From: Paenibacillus lacisoli
GTDB lineage: Bacteria; Bacillota; Bacilli; Paenibacillales; Paenibacillaceae
NCBI RefSeq assembly: GCF_030580655.1
Contig: NZ_JAUQTB010000006.1
Span: 124,001 to 188,000 of the forward strand
Direction: 5' to 3'
DNA: 64,000 bases
Part shown: one piece after another, positions 50,672 through 59,454 of the stretch
How the letters are laid out: every line of letters begins with the position of its first letter
How positions within the stretch are numbered: position 1 is the stretch's first letter
Notes under the pieces: generated by a model
The model's database searches: none
What the model was told of the DNA's origin: nothing
What the model saw: only the letters and a program-made list of their open reading frames with translations
Program-made: the position numbers and the translations under genes

Positions 50672-51071
50672 AATTGACAATCAGGCGAACCTGCAGACCC
50701 TGCAGGGCCAGACACCGCCGGAACTGGAACGGGAACAACTGCATCACAGACTGGAAAAGGCATTAGCTGATATCGTGTTTACCGGACAGGATAAGGTGCT
50801 GGCACGTATACAACCCCCAGGGTGGCACCGGCGCTTCCGTGCATGGCTGAACCAGGATGTCGCAGTCCCGATTATGCCTGTCATGCTGCTGATGATGATA
50901 ACAGGCGGATTTCTGGTATTGTATCCCCGTGTGGGGACAGAGCATCAGCCAGAGCCGTCAGAGGTCCGCCAGACAGGGGGCCGCAGCATGGTTGAGATCG
51001 GAGGAAGTAGGTATTGGGAGGATGAGCTGCAAAGGAGGCTGGTCGTGAATGGTTATACGGATGAAAATTAA
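50637..51071 (+). CDS. Putative membrane anti-sigma factor
   Basis: About 144 residues from a TTG with AAGGAGG nine bases upstream. It has a cytoplasmic N-terminal segment (LHHRLEKALADIVF region), one membrane helix (VPIMPVMLLMMITGGFLVLY) and a short outer part. Overlap with the ECF gene and topology suggest an anti-sigma factor. No zinc-binding ZAS motif (HxxxCxxC) is visible, so it is not of the commonest type. No sequence family was recognised. Confidence 0.65.
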   Translation: MSEDRLPPNNCKIDNQANLQTLQGQTPPELEREQLHHRLEKALADIVFTGQDKVLARIQPPGWHRRFRAWLNQDVAVPIMPVMLLMMITGGFLVLYPRVGTEHQPEPSEVRQTGGRSMVEIGGSRYWEDELQRRLVVNGYTDEN

Positions 51072-53136
51072 ACACCTGTTCCTGCTGGCCTTTTTGGCTT
51101 CTGTAATCATTACAGCCGCTGTCTTGATCCTAGACAGGAAAGAGGCTGCCATAACCGCTGCCGCTGTTACAGATCAGGTAAGCTTCCAGCAGACGGCGGG
51201 CAGCGTCTCTGACGAAGACAAGTGGGAACTTATAAGTACTTATATCATCCGCAGCAGCCCAAGCTGGGTGCACAGCTATGATGTCGAGATTGGGCCAGGG
51301 CATTCCGGTGTAAGGGGAGGCGGACATTCTGATGGAGAAGCAGCGTCATTCCCCATGGACTGGACGATCAAGCAGCACTATCTGGAAGACTATGTTCAGC
51401 ATGCTCCGGCAGGAACCGAAGTCGTTGGAGCGGCGATCCTGCTCGCTTATCATGCTGCAGCTGAAGGGGACTTCAAGCAGGCGGAAGCCTTTCTGTCCCA
51501 AGCCAGGAAGAGACTCACTTTTTTCGGGTATGCCTATGGCGAGCAGCAGCTAATGCTCGAATGGGTCAAGCTTGCGATGGCCAGCGGGCATCCGCAGAGG
51601 GTTCAGTCCTTGATTAAGTCCTTGGTTAAGGAAGAGCAGACATCAGCTTCTAATGCCCCTTACCAGACGCTGCTTGAGGCGGCCAAGCTGCCGCCGACCC
51701 GTTCCTCAACGGTCACGGGAGTCATTAAACGAAGCGATGGAACCCCGATTACTGATGCGGGTGTCTATCTGAGACAGAAGGGGGATGCGAACCACAGTGT
51801 GGTGAACGAGGAGCCTTACCAGACGATGACCAACAGTAAAGGAGAATTCACATTCCACGGTGTCCTCCCGGGTAGTTATCAGCTGAATTTGGGTCTTCGT
51901 CTGGATCAGGTGGATGGCTGGAGCTGGCAGATCGAGAACGATACCTGGATCGATATCCAGGCTGGAGAACGACGGGAGCTGAATGTCGAGTTTCAGCCTC
52001 TGATCCAGCAGACATCACCCGTCAACAATGAAGTCATTCACGGCGATACTATGACTTTTGCCTGGGAGCCGGTTGCTGGAGCTGCATACTACAATGTGAA
52101 TATTGGCCTGCGGACAGGTAAAGGGGATTCGATGAACGTCTTATTAAAGGATCGTATTGCCTCGGCTTCACTTCGTGTTCCGATCGAGGAACTATACGAT
52201 ACTCCCATAACGATCAGCTTTGGCAAGATAGGAGATTGGTCTTCTGTAGAGACAGAAAGTTTACTGGGTTTCGAGAATCCGCAGGTCCATTTTCACTGGA
52301 ATGTTGAAGCCTTTGACCGGAACGGCCATTTTATTTCCAGAAGTAACGGCTATCGGCTGGATGAGGAGAACGCCGCAGCTCTTCCCCTTTTCAAGCTGGC
52401 CGGTCTGACATTAACCCCTGCAGACCAGCTGCTGCTGGATCACAAGATGGAGGAAGCTCTGCGAGCATATAAAAGGAGTTACGAGGAGAACCGATCGGAT
52501 CTTCACAGCCTGCGTATGATCATCCGTCTACTTCAGTCCAAAGCCACCGTGATGGAGGGGGGGAAACCTTCTAGTGCCGAGACCGGAAGCTATCTTCAGC
52601 AAATGACAGCGTTAAATCCGGATCACCGTTATCTGGAGCAGCTGTTCGACTACTATAACGAGCATCGAAAATGGTCACAGCTGGACCAGGTGTACAGGAA
52701 GATCACAGCAGATCCCGCTGCCAGTGATTTGATTTACCTGGAATCGGAATATGCGGAGGCCATCGCCAGACAGGGACGTTACGAGGAAGCAGAGATGCTG
52801 CTTGCTCGTAACGTGCCCCGGGACGCCAGCCACCGCTCGATAGGGCTATATGCTGCACTGCATTTATACCTGCATGCCGACCTTGCGGGGACGCTTGAAC
52901 TGGTACGTCGCTACCCTGACCGGACCTTGTATATTTATGAAATCAATCACAGCTGGGAGGAACTGTTGAGTCAGCTTGCGGCCAAGGCAGAGCAGAATTC
53001 CGCCTATGCGAGGGAAATTCATGAGAAGCTGGGATGGTTCCTGGGCGGAAAGGAGCAGGACATCCATGCTTGGCTTCAGACTACCCGTGATACACCGCTC
53101 AAAGCATTTATCGAGACCTTGCAAAAGGTGAAATGA
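51049..53136 (+). CDS. Membrane-anchored protein with carboxypeptidase-like and TPR-like regions
   Basis: 695 residues, start overlapping the upstream gene. A single N-terminal helix (HLFLLAFLASVIITAAVLIL) places the rest outside the membrane. Then come a helical region, a carboxypeptidase-regulatory-like beta domain (VTGVIKRSDGTPITDAGVYL, near residues 222-320), a second beta region resembling fibronectin III (SPVNNEVIHGDTMTFAWEPV), and a C-terminal TPR-like helical array (residues ~460-690). Third gene of the ECF operon, so probably its effector or sensor. Function unknown. Confidence 0.65.
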   Translation: MVIRMKIKHLFLLAFLASVIITAAVLILDRKEAAITAAAVTDQVSFQQTAGSVSDEDKWELISTYIIRSSPSWVHSYDVEIGPGHSGVRGGGHSDGEAASFPMDWTIKQHYLEDYVQHAPAGTEVVGAAILLAYHAAAEGDFKQAEAFLSQARKRLTFFGYAYGEQQLMLEWVKLAMASGHPQRVQSLIKSLVKEEQTSASNAPYQTLLEAAKLPPTRSSTVTGVIKRSDGTPITDAGVYLRQKGDANHSVVNEEPYQTMTNSKGEFTFHGVLPGSYQLNLGLRLDQVDGWSWQIENDTWIDIQAGERRELNVEFQPLIQQTSPVNNEVIHGDTMTFAWEPVAGAAYYNVNIGLRTGKGDSMNVLLKDRIASASLRVPIEELYDTPITISFGKIGDWSSVETESLLGFENPQVHFHWNVEAFDRNGHFISRSNGYRLDEENAAALPLFKLAGLTLTPADQLLLDHKMEEALRAYKRSYEENRSDLHSLRMIIRLLQSKATVMEGGKPSSAETGSYLQQMTALNPDHRYLEQLFDYYNEHRKWSQLDQVYRKITADPAASDLIYLESEYAEAIARQGRYEEAEMLLARNVPRDASHRSIGLYAALHLYLHADLAGTLELVRRYPDRTLYIYEINHSWEELLSQLAAKAEQNSAYAREIHEKLGWFLGGKEQDIHAWLQTTRDTPLKAFIETLQKVK

Positions 53137-53143
53137 AGCAGGG

Positions 53144-53190
53144 AAATCCGGCGGACGACAGTGGATAACTGGCGCTCGCCGGATTTTTTT
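53144..53190 (+). terminator. Terminator of the ECF operon
   Basis: AAATCCGGCG/CGCCGGATTT around 23 bases, followed by seven T. Confidence 0.85.
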
Positions 53191-53247
53191 GTGATAATAA
53201 GGAGGTTAATGGTTCTTCAACAGAACAGGAAAGAAAGAGGGATTGTA

Positions 53248-55461
53248 TTGTCCGAACAGGATATTGTACTGGAACAGGTTCAAGACGAGCTGCTGGCTAA
53301 ACGCCAGGAGCGAATTATCAAGCAGGTAGCCAAAGAGCTGTCACTGTCGATTAAGCAGGTCCGCACGACAGCCACTTTGCTGGACGAAGGCAACACCATT
53401 CCGTTTATCGCGCGTTATCGTAAGGAAATGACAGGAGAACTGGATGAGAACCAGCTGCGCCAGATCGAGGAGCGGGTTGTATACCTGCGCAATCTGGAAG
53501 ACCGTAAGGTGGAAGTTATCCGTATCATAGAAGAGCAGGGCAAGCTGACCAAGGAACTGCAGACCTCTATCACCAATGCAGTGAAGCTGCAGGAGGTCGA
53601 AGATCTCTACCGTCCTTACCGCCAGAAGCGCAAGACCCGGGCCAGTGTCGCCAAAGAGAGAGGCCTCGAACCGCTTGCGGCCTGGATCTGGGAGCAGCCG
53701 AAGCAGGGAAATGTGTACGAAGAAGGCGCCAAGTACATCAATGAAGAGCTGGGTGTGGACAGTGCGGAAGCCGCCGTGCAGGGAGCACAGGACATTCTGG
53801 CCGAGAACATGGCCGATGATGCCGCCATTCGTACCTGGGTGCGCCGTTATACGCTGGATCATGGCATGCTGGTGTCCGAAGCGAAGGATGCCGAGGCAGA
53901 ATCCGTCTATGAGAACTATTACAGCTATCGGGAATTGGCCAAAAAAATGCCGCCACACCGCATTCTGGCCATCAACCGCGGGGAACGCGAAGGTTTCCTC
54001 AAAGTAAATCTGGAAGTTACTCCTGATTCGGTCTACCGCTACATTGCGGGACAGGTCATCAAAGGACAGTCGATCGTAGAGAATCTGCTCCGCAGCATTA
54101 TTGAAGATGCCTACAAGCGCTTAATTGCACCATCCATCGAACGGGAAGTGCGTGCAGAATTGACAGAGAAAGGCGAGAATCAAGCCATCTCCATTTTCTC
54201 CGGTAATCTGCGCAGCCTGCTGCTGCAGCCGCCGGTCCACGGAAACGTCGTTCTGGGTGTAGACCCTGCGTATCGTACCGGATGCAAGCTTGCGGTCGTT
54301 GATGATACCGGCAAGCTGCTGGAGGTAGCTGTGACATATCCGACGCCGCCGAATAACAAGAAGAAGGAAGCGGCAGCCAAGTTCCACGAGTTGATTAACA
54401 AATATGGCATTCAGCTGATTGTTATTGGCAATGGTACTGCGTCGCGGGAGACCGAGCAGTTCGTCGCGGAAGTAATTGCTGAGACTGGCAAGCCGGAACT
54501 GGCTTACCTGATCGTTAACGAAGCAGGGGCATCGGTCTATTCTGCGTCCAAGCTGGCGCAAGAAGAATTCCCGGATCTGGATGTGGCGGAGCGCAGTGCG
54601 GCTTCGATCGCACGCCGTGTGCAGGATCCGCTGGCTGAACTCGTGAAGATTGATCCGAAGGCGATCGGGGTTGGCCAATATCAGCATGACGTATCCCAGA
54701 AGCATCTGGAAGAGAGCCTGAAGGCTGTTGTCGAATCTGCGGTTAACCATGTTGGCGTAGATGTCAATACGGCATCATCGTCCCTGCTGTCCTACGTAGC
54801 GGGTATTAATGCAACGATTGCAAAGAATATCGTCAAATACCGGGAAGAGAACGGCAAGTTCGAGAACCGCAAGCAGCTGCAGAAGGTTCCTCGGTTAGGC
54901 GCCAAGACATTCGAACAATGCGTGGGCTTCATGCGGATTCCGGGCGGCCAGAACCCGCTGGATCGAACTCCGATTCACCCTGAATCTTACAAAGTAGTCG
55001 ACAAGCTGTTCCAGGAACTGAATATTGAACTGGACAAGCTGGGCTCCAAAGAGCTGTCCGATCTGCTGACCGAGCAGAACCCGGAAGAGCTTGCGGTTAA
55101 GCTGGATGTAGGGGTTCCAACACTGCGTGATATTCTGGACAGCCTGCAGCGTCCGGGGCGTGACCCGCGTGAAGAACTGCCGCTGCCTATTTTCCGGACT
55201 GATGTCTTGAAGATCGAGGATCTGGTCCCAGGTATGGAGCTTCAGGGAACGGTCCGTAACGTGATTGACTTCGGTGCCTTTGTGGATATCGGAATCAAGA
55301 GCGACGGACTTGTCCATATTTCACAGCTGAGCGGGGGATTTGTCAAACACCCGATGGATGTCGTATCCGTTGGCGACAATGTAACCGTGTGGGTGCTGAA
55401 TGTAGATCTGAAGAAAGGCCGTGTCGGCCTGACCATGAAGAAGCCTAATGTAGCAGAATAA
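53248..55461 (+). CDS. tex: Tex-family RNA-binding transcription accessory protein
   Basis: 737 residues from TTG 53248 (AAGAGGG six bases upstream); ATG 53209 sits only three bases from AGGAGG, and anything earlier lies in the terminator. Domains: N-terminal helix-turn-helix region, a YqgF/RuvC-like domain (VLGVDPAYRTGCKLAVVDDT), helix-hairpin-helix (LQKVPRLGAKTFEQCVGFMR) and a C-terminal S1 domain (GTVRNVIDFGAFVDIGIKSD). Tex (B. subtilis YdcI) binds RNA and affects transcription and stress survival. Followed by cmpA and sprT as in B. subtilis. Confidence 0.93.
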   Translation: MSEQDIVLEQVQDELLAKRQERIIKQVAKELSLSIKQVRTTATLLDEGNTIPFIARYRKEMTGELDENQLRQIEERVVYLRNLEDRKVEVIRIIEEQGKLTKELQTSITNAVKLQEVEDLYRPYRQKRKTRASVAKERGLEPLAAWIWEQPKQGNVYEEGAKYINEELGVDSAEAAVQGAQDILAENMADDAAIRTWVRRYTLDHGMLVSEAKDAEAESVYENYYSYRELAKKMPPHRILAINRGEREGFLKVNLEVTPDSVYRYIAGQVIKGQSIVENLLRSIIEDAYKRLIAPSIEREVRAELTEKGENQAISIFSGNLRSLLLQPPVHGNVVLGVDPAYRTGCKLAVVDDTGKLLEVAVTYPTPPNNKKKEAAAKFHELINKYGIQLIVIGNGTASRETEQFVAEVIAETGKPELAYLIVNEAGASVYSASKLAQEEFPDLDVAERSAASIARRVQDPLAELVKIDPKAIGVGQYQHDVSQKHLEESLKAVVESAVNHVGVDVNTASSSLLSYVAGINATIAKNIVKYREENGKFENRKQLQKVPRLGAKTFEQCVGFMRIPGGQNPLDRTPIHPESYKVVDKLFQELNIELDKLGSKELSDLLTEQNPEELAVKLDVGVPTLRDILDSLQRPGRDPREELPLPIFRTDVLKIEDLVPGMELQGTVRNVIDFGAFVDIGIKSDGLVHISQLSGGFVKHPMDVVSVGDNVTVWVLNVDLKKGRVGLTMKKPNVAE

Positions 55462-55527
55462 CAGGCTTTTGGGTTTTAATCATTCATAAAGCCGGTGCCG
55501 TATAGGAAGACGGCACCGGCTTTATAT

Positions 55528-55659
55528 TCATTGTTCAATACGATGACGGTCGCTTGGCGTCTGACGATAAAAGTACCAGCATTCGTTAAGCAGCATAATT
55601 TGACGGCGGTCTTTGCGGTTAAAAGCACGCATTAGTTGATTGGAAAGCCACTGAGGCAT
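55528..55659 (-). CDS. cmpA: Cortex morphogenetic protein CmpA
   Basis: 43 residues from the ATG after AGAGGAGGAG: MPQWLSNQLMRAFNRKDRRQ then IMLLNECWYFYRQ. This matches B. subtilis CmpA (37 residues, MPTWLKNQMERAF start), a sporulation adaptor that directs degradation of SpoIVA in faulty spores through ClpXP. The longer open frame to 55737 has no ribosome site. The C-terminus extends about six residues beyond the B. subtilis protein. Confidence 0.93.
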   Translation of the reverse strand: MPQWLSNQLMRAFNRKDRRQIMLLNECWYFYRQTPSDRHRIEQ

Positions 55660-55773
55660 AGGGATCTCCTCCTCTTGCTGTACATTCTGTTGGGATAGCA
55701 TATGGGCAAATGGCCCGAAGTGTGACAAAATACGCAAAAGAAACCTGCAGATCCGCTAACAATCAGGAAAGGA

Positions 55774-56277
55774 ATGAACGATGAGTCCATGGACGTCATG
55801 AGTAACGAAGAGCTGCAGGCCTGGGTCGAGCGTATTTCACTTGACAGCTTTGGTGTTCCATTCCTGCACCGCGCATCCTTCAATTCCAGACTGTCATCCA
55901 CAGGCGGCAGATATTTTATGAAAAGCCATAACATCGATATTAATCCGCATCAGCTTGCCGCTCATGGCAGAGAAGAGGTGGAGCGGATCATCAAGCATGA
56001 GCTGTGTCATTATCATCTTCATCTGAGAGGAAGAGGTTACAGACATCGGGACGCAGATTTCAAGCAGCTGCTTGCACAGGTAGGCGGCAGCCGTTACTGC
56101 CAGGCGCTTCCGGAGGGTAAGGCACGAAAGACGCTGCCTTACCGTTATGTATTAAAATGCCAGAATTGCGGACATGAGTACAAGCGTAAACGCAAGGTGG
56201 ATGTGCGCAAATACCGCTGTGGACGTTGTGCAGGCACTCTGAAGTTATTAACGCTTGACGACAAAAATAAATCATGA
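55774..56277 (+). CDS. SprT-like zinc metalloprotein
   Basis: 167 residues (or 159 from ATG 55798). The metalloprotease-like motif is IIKHELCHYHLHLRG (HExCH with a third His), and the C-terminus has a zinc ribbon of two CxxC pairs (CQNC, CGRC). Equivalent to B. subtilis YdcK in position beside cmpA/tex. SprT-like proteins resemble the SPRTN protease family; bacterial function is not established. Basic overall. Confidence 0.88.
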   Translation: MNDESMDVMSNEELQAWVERISLDSFGVPFLHRASFNSRLSSTGGRYFMKSHNIDINPHQLAAHGREEVERIIKHELCHYHLHLRGRGYRHRDADFKQLLAQVGGSRYCQALPEGKARKTLPYRYVLKCQNCGHEYKRKRKVDVRKYRCGRCAGTLKLLTLDDKNKS

Positions 56278-56303
56278 TAAATTAGCTTTACACTGATTTT
56301 TGT

Positions 56304-56379
56304 TCCCTGATAGCTCAGTTGGTAGAGCACTCGACTGTTAATCGAGTTGTCACAGGTTCGAGTCCTGTTCGGGGAGCCA
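56304..56379 (+). tRNA. tRNA-Asn (GTT)
   Basis: Full cloverleaf with acceptor TCCCTGA/TCGGGGA, anticodon loop CTGTTAA, T arm GGTTCGAGTCC, CCA encoded. Confidence 0.97.
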
Positions 56380-56384
56380 TATTT

Positions 56385-56473
56385 GGAGAGATACCCAAGT
56401 GGCTATAAGGGGACCCTCTGCTAAGGGGTTAGACTGCGTAAGTGGTGCGAGGGTTCGAATCCCTCTCTCTCCG
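56385..56473 (+). tRNA. tRNA-Ser (GCT)
   Basis: Class II tRNA with long variable arm; acceptor GGAGAGA/TCTCTCC, anticodon loop CTGCTAA, T loop GGTTCGAATCC. CCA is not encoded. Confidence 0.96.
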
Positions 56474-56482
56474 TACATGAAG

Positions 56483-56515
56483 AAGAGTTACAGCATTTGC
56501 TGTAACTCTTTTTTT
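56483..56515. terminator. Terminator after tRNA-Ser / HAD gene
   Basis: AAGAGTTACAGC/GCTGTAACTCTT, then TTTTT; serves the tRNA pair. Confidence 0.85.
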
Positions 56516-56520
56516 GCTGT

Positions 56521-57390
56521 CTAAATGTTCATGGAGCTGCCCAGAAGCTGCCGGATAGCATGGGCGACACCATTTTCCTGGTTCGTCAGCGTGACCATAT
56601 CGCATACATCCTTGATCTGCTGATGGGCGTTGCCCATTGCGATACTCCGGCCGGCTATCCTCATCATGGATATATCATTATAACTGTCGCCGATGGCCAT
56701 GACCTCGGTTAATGGAATATGATGCATGTCTGCCAGTCGGGAAAGGGCATGCCCCTTGGAAGCTAACGGATGCTCAACCTCAAAGTTATGATCCGCTGAG
56801 ACCACCATCGTCAGCTCGGAATCCTGGCTGTAACGGCTGCGGCCGGCAGCCAATTTTTCTTCCAGGAAAGAGAATGCCAAAATATTATATATTTCAACAT
56901 CTGTCGGCAGATGACGGTAGGAAGGGATACGGGTAATCCCATTCTGGGAGTATTGCTTCTCTGCGGCGTGCATGAGACTTTGCAGAGAACGTTCGGGGCT
57001 GCTGCTCAGGACCCGGTCCATTTCAATAGTCATTAGCTCATGTCCATTCTGCGGGGAATAGATCGCCCGGTCTGTCATGATCTCATAGTAATATTGTTCT
57101 TCTTCCAGCCATGCTAATACATCCATTGCTTTGCTGCGGCTCATGGGCTCTGTGTGAATCGGGCTGCCCTGCTCATCATGGATTGTAGCGCCATTCGCGC
57201 CGATGACTGGGGTAACAATGCCAGCCTGCTTGCATATTTCCTGCACATCGTAAAAGGCTCTGCCTGTTGCGATCGTGACCAGAATGCCTTGGTTCTGGGC
57301 TTCACGGACCGCCGCCGCATTTGCCGGACTGATCAGGCTGTCCTGATTCAGCAAAGTTCCATCCAAGTCAATAGCTATCATTTTCATCAT
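56521..57390 (-). CDS. Cof-type HAD-IIB phosphatase
   Basis: 289 residues. Motif I is IAIDLDGTLLNQD (nucleophile Asp), motif II TGRAFYDV, motif III/IV contains GDSYNDISMMRIAG, with the Cof-type cap between. These enzymes dephosphorylate sugar or nucleotide phosphates. It overlaps the DeoR-type gene by four bases (ATGATGA), so the regulator and phosphatase form one operon, as in other Cof/DeoR pairs. Confidence 0.9.
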   Translation of the reverse strand: MMKMIAIDLDGTLLNQDSLISPANAAAVREAQNQGILVTIATGRAFYDVQEICKQAGIVTPVIGANGATIHDEQGSPIHTEPMSRSKAMDVLAWLEEEQYYYEIMTDRAIYSPQNGHELMTIEMDRVLSSSPERSLQSLMHAAEKQYSQNGITRIPSYRHLPTDVEIYNILAFSFLEEKLAAGRSRYSQDSELTMVVSADHNFEVEHPLASKGHALSRLADMHHIPLTEVMAIGDSYNDISMMRIAGRSIAMGNAHQQIKDVCDMVTLTNQENGVAHAIRQLLGSSMNI

Positions 57391-58178
57391 TCAATATCCT
57401 GCTCCTTTTTCTCGAGGTCATGGGCTGCCAGAACTTCCACACCATGCTGCTGCAGCTGCTCCAGCAGCTGTGGTTCCGGAAGATAGTCAGTAATCAGAAG
57501 ATCGATACGAGACCAGCTGGCAAAGCGGTAGTAGTTGCTTTTGCCGAATTTGGAATGATCCGCGAGGACGATAACCTGGGAAGCCTGTTCCATCATACGT
57601 TCCTTCACCCGGCCTTCCTCTTCGTATACGGCGAACAACCCACCGTCGGCAATGCCGCCAGTACCGATAAAGGCTTTGTCCACCTGATAGCGCGACAGGG
57701 TGTCGGTGACGGAAGAGCCATAGACATAACGATGTTCCTTCTGCAGCTGTCCTCCAAGGAGATGAATGGAAACATCCGGTTTGGAGGATAATACATCAGC
57801 CTGGTTGATGGAGTTGGTAATGACGTAGCAGTCAGCGGTCCTCCACATTTCAGCACAGGCCTGCACCGTAGTGGAAGAATCCAGAATTACCCGTTCTCCG
57901 GGGCGTACCAGCTGTGCGGCCAGGCTCCCGATCCGTTTCTTCTCTTCCGAGACAGCCAGCAAGCGTTCGTTATAATTCTGAATAACTTCATACGGGGCGG
58001 CCGGGAGCAGGGCGCCTCCCCTTGTGCGAATAATAGCCTGATGCTCTTCCAGTTTAACCAGATCACGGCGTGCCGTGTCACGGGATACCTGAAAGAGGGA
58101 ACAGATATCTTCGATTGAAATTCTTTGATGTATCTGCAGATAATCAACAATACTGCGCATGCGTTCTTCTTGATACAT
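57387..58178 (-). CDS. DeoR/GlpR-type transcriptional regulator
   Basis: 263 residues from the ATG ten bases after GGAGG; a second ATG three codons earlier (58187) overlaps the ribosome site. N-terminal helix-turn-helix RISIEDICSLFQVSRDTARR matches DeoR, and the sugar-phosphate sensor domain has GERVILDSSTTVQ, VITNSINQADVL, IHLLGGQL and FIGTGGIADGGLF. It probably regulates its own operon with the HAD phosphatase; phased TAAGT repeats upstream are candidate operators. Confidence 0.88.
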   Translation of the reverse strand: MYQEERMRSIVDYLQIHQRISIEDICSLFQVSRDTARRDLVKLEEHQAIIRTRGGALLPAAPYEVIQNYNERLLAVSEEKKRIGSLAAQLVRPGERVILDSSTTVQACAEMWRTADCYVITNSINQADVLSSKPDVSIHLLGGQLQKEHRYVYGSSVTDTLSRYQVDKAFIGTGGIADGGLFAVYEEEGRVKERMMEQASQVIVLADHSKFGKSNYYRFASWSRIDLLITDYLPEPQLLEQLQQHGVEVLAAHDLEKKEQDIE

Positions 58179-58201
58179 GGATCCCATACCTCCATCTGTT
58201 T

Positions 58202-58280
58202 ATGTAAGTAATTATAAGTTTTTTTAGTTATTTCGGCAATATGACAATTTTTAATAAGTATATATAAGTATTTATAAGGA
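58202..58280 (-). repeat. Ten-bp-phased TAAGT repeats upstream of the deoR-type gene
   Basis: TAAGT occurs at 58205, 58215, 58255 and 58265, with TAAGG at 58275: two clusters with exact 10-bp spacing and a 40-bp gap, all on the same helix face. Candidate operator for the DeoR-type regulator and possibly for the divergent tRNA promoter. Confidence 0.6.
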
Positions 58281-58312
58281 AGATGAGAGCGTAAAAATAT
58301 TTAAAAAAGTGG

Positions 58313-58341
58313 TTGTCACGCTCCGGAATTTTTGATATACT
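58313..58341 (+). promoter_or_regulatory. Promoter of tRNA-Glu/Lys/Leu cluster
   Basis: TTGTCA, 17 bp, TATACT, about 35 bp before tRNA-Glu. Confidence 0.75.
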
Positions 58342-58375
58342 CAATCTTGTCGTCACGGAGACGGTATGTTAATGT

Positions 58376-58447
58376 GGCCCGTTGGTCAAGGGGTTAAGAC
58401 ACCTCCCTTTCACGGAGGTAACAGGGGTTCGAATCCCCTACGGGTCA
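58376..58447 (+). tRNA. tRNA-Glu (TTC)
   Basis: Acceptor GGCCCGT/ACGGGTC, anticodon loop CTTTCAC with anticodon TTC, T loop GGTTCGAATCC. CCA not encoded. Confidence 0.97.
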
Positions 58448-58503
58448 TTGTTTTCCTCATTATCTATCTATGACTGTTGGCATCAGCATGGGGTAGTCAT
58501 CGA

Positions 58504-58579
58504 GAGCCATTAGCTCAGTTGGTAGAGCACCTGACTTTTAATCAGGGTGTCGAAGGTTCGAGTCCTTCATGGCTCACCA
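58504..58579 (+). tRNA. tRNA-Lys (TTT)
   Basis: Acceptor GAGCCAT/ATGGCTC, anticodon loop CTTTTAA, T loop GGTTCGAGTCC, CCA encoded. Confidence 0.97.
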
Positions 58580-58593
58580 TTTATATTAAATAT

Positions 58594-58676
58594 GCGGTCG
58601 TGGTGGAATGGCAGACACGCTATCTTGAGGGGGTAGTGGGCGTACGCCCGTGGAGGTTCGAGTCCTCTCGACCGCA
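58594..58676 (+). tRNA. tRNA-Leu (GAG), copy 1
   Basis: Class II tRNA; acceptor GCGGTCG/CGACCGC, anticodon loop TTGAGGG (anticodon GAG), long variable arm. No CCA encoded. Identical over all 83 nt to the copy at 62690. Confidence 0.95.
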
Positions 58677-58689
58677 TTATGATTGTACA

Positions 58690-58720
58690 TGAAAGTCTCT
58701 TCCATAAGAGGCTTTTTTGT
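58690..58720 (+). terminator. Terminator after the tRNA cluster
   Basis: AAAGTCTCTT/AAGAGGCTTT with one mismatch, then TTTT. Confidence 0.7.
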
Positions 58721-58831
58721 TTTATTTAATTATGATGGTAAAAAATGGGCTGGTACGTGCGTTGAATCTGCTGACTATAAAGCAAGTAATTATGATAAAA
58801 TAAAACAATACTAGGTATGGCGGTGAATGTA

Positions 58832-59290
58832 ATGGACCCTAATATACTGGAGAATATATCGGCAAGTTTACTGGGATTGTTCCCGTTGCTTAAGAAGAAA
58901 ATTTTTTATCCGGTGCCTGCTTCCGAGCTGCCTATGCATTTGTCTCACTCTAATATTCAGGTGCTTGTTGTCCTGCACGAGGTTCGGATTTCGTCTGTAT
59001 CGGAGCTGTCCAAACAGTTGAATGTATCACGTCCGAATATGACGCCGCTGCTGGACAAGCTGGTAGAGCTTGAACTGGTAGACCGCAAATCATGTGATTC
59101 GGACCGCAGGGTCGTGAATGTTGAGATTACGCCCAAAGGTGATACGGTTTGTAGAGAGATGCGCGATATGGTGGCTGACAAAATAGAACAAAAGCTCGCA
59201 ACGCTCAACCCGAAAGATTTGACGGAACTGGAAACGACGCTGTGTAAGCTCAAAGGGATCTTGCTCAAGATTGATAATCATCCCGTATGA
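58832..59290 (+). CDS. MarR-family transcriptional regulator
   Basis: 152 residues. Winged helix: SVSELSKQLNVSRPNMTPLL is the recognition region and ELVDRKSCDSDRRVVNVEIT the wing. ATG 58832 has GGCGGTG upstream; an earlier ATG (58817) has no ribosome site. Ligand and targets unknown; no structural gene is adjacent. Lies between the two tRNA-Leu copies. A terminator follows at once. Confidence 0.88.
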   Translation: MDPNILENISASLLGLFPLLKKKIFYPVPASELPMHLSHSNIQVLVVLHEVRISSVSELSKQLNVSRPNMTPLLDKLVELELVDRKSCDSDRRVVNVEITPKGDTVCREMRDMVADKIEQKLATLNPKDLTELETTLCKLKGILLKIDNHPV

Positions 59291-59300
59291 CCATAAGCTG

Positions 59301-59344
59301 AAAGACCCCGGCAGACAGAGGTTGTGTGCAAGGGTCTTTTTTTT
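59301..59344 (+). terminator. Terminator of the MarR gene
   Basis: AAAGACCC/GGGTCTTT around a 23-base loop, then five T. Confidence 0.7.
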
Positions 59345-59454
59345 GCGGTTGCCGTCAGCTCTTGGCCCTATGGTATAATAAAACAATTGAGAAGCTCGGG
59401 GTAAAAAGGGTGCCGTCGGTATCCAGGATAAACATGGTCGGAAGGCGGTCGGAT

